From Sedimentisphaerales bacterium (GTDB taxonomy: Bacteria; Planctomycetota; Phycisphaerae; Sedimentisphaerales; SG8-4): a DNA stretch of 20,592 nucleotides. Where the stretch lies: positions 1-20,592 of the forward strand of contig JAFGJR010000192.1 in NCBI GenBank assembly GCA_016928975.1, in the 5' to 3' direction. Positions 16,234 to 20,592 of the stretch are shown here, one piece after another. Made by a program: the position numbers and the translations under genes. Numbering within the stretch: position 1 is the first letter of the stretch; each line of letters starts with the position of its first letter. Under the pieces are notes generated by a model. That model worked only from the letters and a program-made list of their open reading frames with translations. It made no database searches and had not been told where the DNA came from.

Positions 16234-17175
16234 CTACTTGCCGGCTACGATAGGCTGCATGGCGGCACAGAAGCGCTGTTGCCGCACGGGATCCGAGGCC
16301 ACGCTGTCAGCCGCGACTCTCGTCTGAAGCGCCTCTCTGCGACTCTTGGCCGATGGGTGCGTTTTGGCGAATCCGAGCCCTCCCGAGCTGGTCAGTCTGG
16401 CCTCCATGTGCTCCAGCATGGTGATCATTGCCACCGGCGGATAGCCGGCGCGCTGAAGAAGTCCCACGGCGGCGGCATCCGCGCTACGCTCCTGCTTGCG
16501 CGAGTAGCCACTGGTCGTAAGCGTCTTCACCACGTCGCTCACCGATCCTTCGAACTCGTCGGCTAGCGCCGCCAGTTCCTCGCCGCCCATCTGCTTGGCG
16601 GACTCCAGGGCGACAATTGTGAACGCCTCGGTCAGTCGGCTCTGTTTGATCGCACTGAGCCCGTGCTTCTGCTCGACGTGACAGATCTCATGGGCCAGGA
16701 CCGCCGCCAGCTCATCTTCATCCTGACAGCATCGCACCATCCCGCGCGTCACCAGGATCAGCCCGCCCGGCGCCGCGAACGCATTGATCTCGTCGGAATC
16801 GAGCAGGAGGAAATGATAACCGCCGAACGTCTCGGGGCGTTCGGAGAAGATCGCCAGGGACTGGCCCAGAAGATTCAGATATTCATTCACCTGCGGCTCA
16901 TCCAGCGGCTGGTAGCTCTGGAGCACCTGTGCCACGACGGCGCGTCCGATATAGTACTCCTGTTCCGGGGTCAGGTCCTGCCATGTCTTCTCCACAGCCA
17001 GGACGCTACGTGTGATCGATTCGGCTTCATCCGAAGAGATCACGCCCGTCGCCTGTGCGACCCCGGTCCCCACTGCGGAGACCGTCTCACAACCGCAGAG
17101 CATTCCCGCCGCCAGGAGACTCAACAGTAACGTCACACCGGCCATCGCATACTGGGAGTTCCGAATCGCGCTCAT
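16234..17175 (-). CDS. M48-family zinc metalloprotease lipoprotein
   Basis: The protein is 313 residues. A hydrophobic leader ends MLCGC, making C29 a likely lipidation site. The zinc site is complete: HEICH (H162, E163, H166) and the third ligand E229 in QERSADAAA, matching the M48 pattern HExxH...ExxxD. The upstream segment (about 97-145, VNEYLNLLGQSLA...NAFAAPGGLILVTRGM) is also diagnostic of this family. Relatives such as BepA and LoiP degrade or help fold outer-membrane proteins in the periplasm, a fitting job beside a secretin and an autotransporter. The start codon overlaps the stop of the SH3 gene (ATGA), so the two are co-translated. Its place in the outer or inner membrane is uncertain. 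Confidence 0.92.
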   Translation of the reverse strand: MSAIRNSQYAMAGVTLLLSLLAAGMLCGCETVSAVGTGVAQATGVISSDEAESITRSVLAVEKTWQDLTPEQEYYIGRAVVAQVLQSYQPLDEPQVNEYLNLLGQSLAIFSERPETFGGYHFLLLDSDEINAFAAPGGLILVTRGMVRCCQDEDELAAVLAHEICHVEQKHGLSAIKQSRLTEAFTIVALESAKQMGGEELAALADEFEGSVSDVVKTLTTSGYSRKQERSADAAAVGLLQRAGYPPVAMITMLEHMEARLTSSGGLGFAKTHPSAKSRREALQTRVAADSVASDPVRQQRFCAAMQPIVAGK

Positions 17176-17636
17176 CGGGCACCTCCCGGCAGATGGCCGT
17201 GCATCCGGAATTCCACGAGCTGATCCGGACTCATATTGTGTGTTGCCATCCGGTCCACCCAGGCATAATCCAGTTTCCCCTCCTTCCTCAGCTTGGCCTC
17301 CACCTGCTCGTTGAAGCCCTTGCCTCCCAAAGCGACTTCATCCGACGACACGCCGGTGGCGGCATCGCTTGTTCCCGCACGCATGGCGATTGGCTTTTTG
17401 GAGAGTGTCGACCCGTGCAACCAGCCAGTCTTGCCGTCGGCAGTCGTCACCGGATACCAGCCCTTCTCTGGCGTCCCGGCTTGCACTTTTGCCCCGTACT
17501 CCAGCGTGGTCACCACAGCCCCGAGTTGGGAAGGAGTGGCCCGCACTTTGCCGCTTCGCACCTGAACGGTCATCGGCGCTGCGATGGCCGCTCCGGCAGA
17601 GATGGCCAGCAGCGCAGCAAGGACTCTGATCCTCAT
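17172..17636 (-). CDS. Exported bacterial SH3-domain protein
   Basis: The protein is 154 residues with a clean signal peptide (MRIRVLAALLAISAGAAIAA, cleaved near 20). Residues about 23-80 form an SH3b-like fold: MTVQVRSGKVRATPS, LEYGAKVQA, GWYPVTTADGKTGWLHGSTL. SH3b domains bind peptidoglycan or proteins. The C-terminal half (about 85-154) is charged, with no motif I can name. GGAGG (17645-17649 on the minus strand) lies eight bases before the ATG. The gene overlaps the M48 protease by four bases and leads a two-gene operon, so it may act as the protease's partner or targeting subunit. That pairing is inferred from gene order. Confidence 0.82.
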   Translation of the reverse strand: MRIRVLAALLAISAGAAIAAPMTVQVRSGKVRATPSQLGAVVTTLEYGAKVQAGTPEKGWYPVTTADGKTGWLHGSTLSKKPIAMRAGTSDAATGVSSDEVALGGKGFNEQVEAKLRKEGKLDYAWVDRMATHNMSPDQLVEFRMHGHLPGGAR

Positions 17637-17714
17637 AACACCTGCCTCCGGTGAGACCCTATTCCAATCTTGCCAGCCGAGCCCCAGGATTTCTCTCGGA
17701 CAAGCACCGAACCT

Positions 17715-17743
17715 ATGATATCCAATTCTACGCTCAAAAACAA
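17715..17743 (-). promoter_or_regulatory. Weak candidate promoter for the SH3-M48 operon
   Basis: On the minus strand TTGTTT (17743-17738) is followed after 17 bases by TATCAT (17720-17715), one mismatch from TATAAT. The resulting leader would be about 70 bases. The -35 box is poor. Confidence 0.35.
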
Positions 17744-18058
17744 GAGATTACATTGCTCTGGCAAGCCCATCGGCTCAACACCTGACAGAACAACGTAACG
17801 CTGAAACGCTACCAGCAGGAGAAGGAGGAGGAGGAAGGATCGGGGTTTCTTGTCCTGCTGGCAGCCTGCGAAGCGGTAAACGCAGTTCTCTGGAACATGT
17901 CAAGGTGGACGAACGGCCTTGTGGCGGAGCATGGCAACAACGGTCATGCACCCTCAGGATGATCACGCGGTTCTTTCTTGCAGGAACCCCACTGGTCGAT
18001 TTGGCTCACCCGCTTCGCGACCCATGAGTTCACACAGGAACGACTCTTGGCACGGCGG
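17744..18058. other. Intergenic region with a hairpin, no gene seen
   Basis: Between the oxidoreductase stop and the operon promoter. It contains a nine-base-pair inverted repeat (17812-17861) around a purine-rich loop and a small repeat GGTTC...GAACC near 17969-17987. Short open frames here have no ribosome site and proline-rich translations. Confidence 0.4.
17812..17861. repeat. Inverted repeat CCAGCAGGA...TCCTGCTGG
   Basis: A perfect nine-base-pair stem (17812-17820 with 17853-17861) encloses a 32-base loop rich in GGAGGA units. No T-tract follows on either strand, which argues against a classic terminator. It lies between the oxidoreductase 3' end and the SH3 promoter. Confidence 0.5.
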
Positions 18059-19443
18059 TTAGATTTCTGTCCAGCGACCTGGGATGGGGACGGGGTAGCG
18101 GCCTTCGGGGTCGGCGCGGACCGGGGCGGGGCTGTTCGCTGTCAGGTCGGCCACGGTCGAGCAGAAGCGGGAGTTGGAGGCCATCATTTCGTCCCAGGTG
18201 ATGATCCGGCCCATGTGGATCGCGGCACGGCCCATGATCGAGGTCATATTCGCATAGGCGGCTCGCTCGGCTTCGTTGTACGGCTCGTTTCTGCGGATCG
18301 CCGCGAGCATGTCGTCCCACTCCGCCTGATGCGGGCCGACCGCTTCCCTTGGCGGCTGCCACGTGACGCTGTCTTTGGCGAGCCGCTGGTCTTTGTACAT
18401 CAGCACGGTCGGGGCGTGGACATTGCCGGAGAACTGGGCGGCGCATTTCGTGCCGTGGACCCAGGTGGCGAACTCGTTGTGACAATTCGACTCGCTGCGG
18501 CTGTTGACCATCGCCTTGGTCCCGTCGGCGAACGTGTACTCGATGGCGTACGTGTGCAGGTTCTGGCTGCAATCGTCGCTTCGCGGCTCGCAGCCGCCCA
18601 GACCCTGGGCGGAGATCGGCCAGGCGTCCTTGATCCAGCAGCATTCATCGACCTGTGGATCATCATCTCGATGAACCAGCCGGAGGAGACCCAATGGAAG
18701 AAGTACGGCCGGCGAATCTGCCAGAGCAGCTCGCTCTGCCCGCCTTTGAACGGGCCCATCCGCGCGCCGGGGTCCATGCGATAGGCGCGGATCAACTGGA
18801 CATGGCCCAGGACCCCGTCGCGGATCTTGTTGATTAGCGCCTGGCGGGCAGCGGAGTGCCGGCACATCAGGCCGCAACCGATTGTGAGGTTCTTCTTCTT
18901 TGCGATTTCGCCGATGCGCAGGATGTCCTTTGTCCCGCCGGGGTCGGGCGCGAATGACTTCTCCATGAACACATTGATGCCCTTGTCCACGGCGTACGCG
19001 ACGTGGGTCGGTCGGAAGGCGGCGTGCGTGGCCTGGATCATGATGTCTCCCGGTCGCAGAAGATCGACGAGCTTGCGGTAGGCGTCGAAGCCGACGAACT
19101 GCCGGTCCGGCGGGACATCGACCCGTTCGCCGAACTGCTCCTTCAGAGCCTTGCACGACGTCGCCAGCCGATTCTCGAACAGGTCCGCCATCGCAATCAG
19201 CTTCGTCGGACCGTTTTTGGAGGACAGGGCATTGCCGGCGGCGCCGCTGCCCCGCCCGCCGCAGCCGACCAGCGCGACGCGGATCGTGTTGTCCTCGCCG
19301 GCATAGGCGCGTGACATCACCGACCCGGCGAGCACCGAGCCCACCACCATCCTGGATCCCTGGGCAAGGAACTCCCGACGGGAAGCGTTGAGAGGTTCTG
19401 ATCGCGATACGTTCGCCGCGTGCTGATCGTTCTGCCGTTCCAT
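18059..19443 (-). pseudogene. Tat-exported Gfo/Idh/MocA oxidoreductase, single-base frameshift
   Basis: AAGGAG lies five bases before the ATG at 19443. A twin-arginine signal (SRREFLAQGS, 21-30, with the hydrophobic VVGSVLAGSVMSRAYA) precedes a Rossmann NAD(P)-binding motif (IRVALVGCGGRGSG, 54-67). The catalytic region reads MEKSFAPDPGG (E161-K162), a variant of the usual EKP. After H263 (codon 18657-18655) the frame breaks: one base is missing where CACCAG is expected but CACAG is found. The second frame continues VDECCWIKDAWP, then C-terminal Gfo/Idh sequence to PVPIPGRWTEI at 18059. Restored, the protein would be 461 residues, normal for planctomycete homologues. Both halves are undamaged, so this is a recent mutation or a sequencing error. 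The enzyme would oxidise a sugar or glycoside; its substrate is unknown. Confidence 0.88.
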
Positions 19444-19514
19444 ATGTGCTCCTTCAAAAGAGGCCTTCAGCCGGCAATGATGGAACCATCGGCAAGCTCG
19501 CGCTTGCCGCTGAA

Positions 19515-19543
19515 GATGTAAAGAGATGCAATTCTTCGGTCAA
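19515..19543 (-). promoter_or_regulatory. Weak candidate promoter for the Gfo/Idh/MocA gene
   Basis: On the minus strand TTGACC (19543-19538) and TACATC (19520-19515) are separated by 17 bases. The -35 box is five of six; the -10 box is poor. The leader would be about 65 bases. Confidence 0.35.
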
Positions 19544-19790
19544 GTTACGCTATGTTGTTCTGGACAAACAAGAGCAACCCAAGTCGAAAGGAACTGCGTC
19601 ATGACCACCTAATTATATCAGAGCGGACGTGCATGGCAACAACACGGAATCAGCGGTCGAGCACAAGGGCGTGATCCTGCAGCGGCACTCGGTAGCGACT
19701 GCGGTGCGGCAATCGAAACATCTGGAAATCCTTTTCAGTTCTTGCCGGTGAGCAGCACAGACACGTGGTGTGCATGACGGGGTTTCCGGG
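19544..19790. other. Divergent intergenic region, nothing recognised
   Basis: The middle of the roughly 520-base gap between the oxidoreductase and the GH38 gene. No open frame with a ribosome site and no strong repeat was seen. Confidence 0.45.
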
Positions 19791-19819
19791 GTGACATGGC
19801 CGGGTGGAGTTGGTATAAT
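19791..19819 (+). promoter_or_regulatory. Strong sigma-70 promoter with extended -10 for the GH38 gene
   Basis: GTGACA (19791-19796) is five of six to the -35 consensus, followed by exactly 17 bases and a perfect TATAAT (19814-19819), preceded by TGG in extended -10 position. Transcription would begin near 19826, leaving a leader of about 138 bases. Confidence 0.7.
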
Positions 19820-19849
19820 CCAGGTTCGTCGGCTGGGGTCACGGACGGG

Positions 19850-19870
19850 CCCGGCTGACTGTGAGCCGGG
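19850..19870 (+). promoter_or_regulatory. Hairpin in the GH38 5' leader
   Basis: CCCGGCT (19850-19856) pairs with AGCCGGG (19864-19870) around a seven-base loop, about 25 bases after the predicted transcription start. No T-run follows, so it does not look like an attenuator terminator; it could stabilise the leader. Confidence 0.35.
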
Positions 19871-19963
19871 ATCGTCGGGGTCGAGCAGGGTCCCGCGACA
19901 GGTCCCGGTATCCGCATGTTGGGTGTGGCTCCCATCGCGAGGATTGCAGGGAAAGGACAGGCT

Positions 19964-20592
19964 ATGAACTCCAGGTGGAAGGTCAGAGCAGGACGGCTTG
20001 TATCACGCGCGCTCTCGGCGGCCGTGTTCATCGTGGTGTCGTTGTCCGCTGGCGCCGGCCGGGCGCAGACGCCGCAAACGGATGGCAAGCCGCTCAAGCT
20101 CAGCTCGGTCAAGCCGACGGTCCTGTTCACAGGCGATGGCAAGGAGCTGCGGCAGCTTGTCGATGTGGTGATCGAGAACGGTGGTCAGCCCGTCCAGGCC
20201 AACCTCGACGTCCGGATCGGCTCGTTCGGCCAGTCCGTGGCCGTCGATACCCTCAAGGAAGGCACATCGACGTTCCACGTCTCCGTGCCGGACGTGAGGC
20301 AGCCGATGCCGGCCCAGTTCGTGCTCAAGGTGGACAGCAAGCCGGTGGACACGCTACAGATGGACTGGCAGCCGCGAAAGCATTGGACGATCTACTTCAT
20401 CCCCATCACGCATCACGACCTGGGCTACACCGACACGATCGAGAACGTGATGAATCGCTACGCCAGCTTCTACGACGACGTGCTGCGCTTCTGCGATCAG
20501 ACGAGCGACTGGCCCGAGGAGGCGAAGTACCGCTACACGATCGAGGGGGCGTGGTCGCTCCAGCACTTCGTCGCGACGAGGCCGAAAGAGGC
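19964..20592 (+). CDS. Exported GH38-like alpha-mannosidase, partial (runs off the right edge)
   Basis: About 209 codons are present from ATG 19964, with GGAAAGGAC 5-13 bases upstream; the gene continues beyond the window. A signal peptide covers about residues 1-33 (basic MNSRWKVRAGR, hydrophobic ALSAAVFIVVSLSAGAG, cleavage near GRA-Q). A beta-rich domain of about 100 residues follows. Then comes the GH38 N-terminal catalytic start, IYFIPITHHDLGYTDTIENV (about 145-164), whose HHD is the expected zinc-binding entry of GH38 enzymes, and later YTIEGAWSLQHFV. GH38 enzymes remove alpha-mannose with retention, using zinc. The nucleophile region is not in the window, so activity cannot be judged. 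It is divergent from the oxidoreductase and probably part of a glycan-use locus to the right. Confidence 0.82.
   Translation, partial: MNSRWKVRAGRLVSRALSAAVFIVVSLSAGAGRAQTPQTDGKPLKLSSVKPTVLFTGDGKELRQLVDVVIENGGQPVQANLDVRIGSFGQSVAVDTLKEGTSTFHVSVPDVRQPMPAQFVLKVDSKPVDTLQMDWQPRKHWTIYFIPITHHDLGYTDTIENVMNRYASFYDDVLRFCDQTSDWPEEAKYRYTIEGAWSLQHFVATRPKE

Noticed and set aside
17775..17966. 63-residue proline-rich minus-strand open frame
   Set aside because: No ribosome site, contains the inverted repeat, no family resemblance.
19610..19740. Possible remnant coding fragment left of the GH38 promoter
   Set aside because: Short frames only, no motif or ribosome site; the GCATGGCAACAAC word shared with about 17930 is too short to call a repeat.

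Overview
This window looks like a chromosomal segment of a Gram-negative, GC-rich, glycan-degrading environmental bacterium. The gene content suggests Planctomycetota, perhaps Phycisphaerae/Sedimentisphaerales: a DUF1080 (3-keto-disaccharide hydrolase) domain, a Tat-exported Gfo/Idh/MocA oxidoreductase with the planctomycete-style ending PVPIPGRWTEI, a secreted LacZ-type enzyme, a GH38 enzyme and long intergenic stretches. The taxon is inferred from gene content and was not checked by any search.

Layout. Positions 1-752 hold no convincing gene, only pieces that resemble dispersed intergenic repeats. A minus-strand membrane protein of lower GC (753-1757) probably has its N-terminus in another frame (to 1911). 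Next, on plus, come a large exported beta-galactosidase fused to a DUF1080 domain (2359-6063), an overlapping MNT-type nucleotidyltransferase/HEPN pair (6154-6874) with its own promoter, and an exported C1B cysteine aminopeptidase (6981-8435). A secretin lipoprotein on minus (8590-11358) is divergent from a plus-strand autotransporter (11892-14234), which has a near-consensus sigma-70 promoter. The autotransporter converges, with a 15-nt gap, on a minus-strand MscS channel with a cyclic-nucleotide-binding domain (14250-15863). Further right on minus is a two-gene operon, an SH3-domain exported protein and an M48 metalloprotease lipoprotein, joined by an ATGA overlap (17636 to 16234). Then come a minus-strand Gfo/Idh/MocA oxidoreductase broken by a single-base deletion (18059-19443) and, divergently, the start of an exported GH38 alpha-mannosidase-like enzyme (19964 to the window edge) with a strong promoter.

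How the genes may work together. Two themes stand out. The flanks carry exported glycan-processing enzymes (GH2-DUF1080, Gfo/Idh/MocA, GH38), consistent with oxidation-assisted (3-keto) glycoside breakdown. The middle (8590-17636) is an envelope block of secretin, autotransporter, mechanosensitive channel, and M48 protease with SH3 protein. The MNT/HEPN pair is a typical toxin-antitoxin-type insertion between them. I saw no CRISPR array, tRNA, rRNA, transposase or prophage gene. The most notable items are the GH2-DUF1080 fusion, the orphan secretin with a long unassigned C-terminal region next to a repeat-rich autotransporter, and the single-base frameshift in the oxidoreductase.
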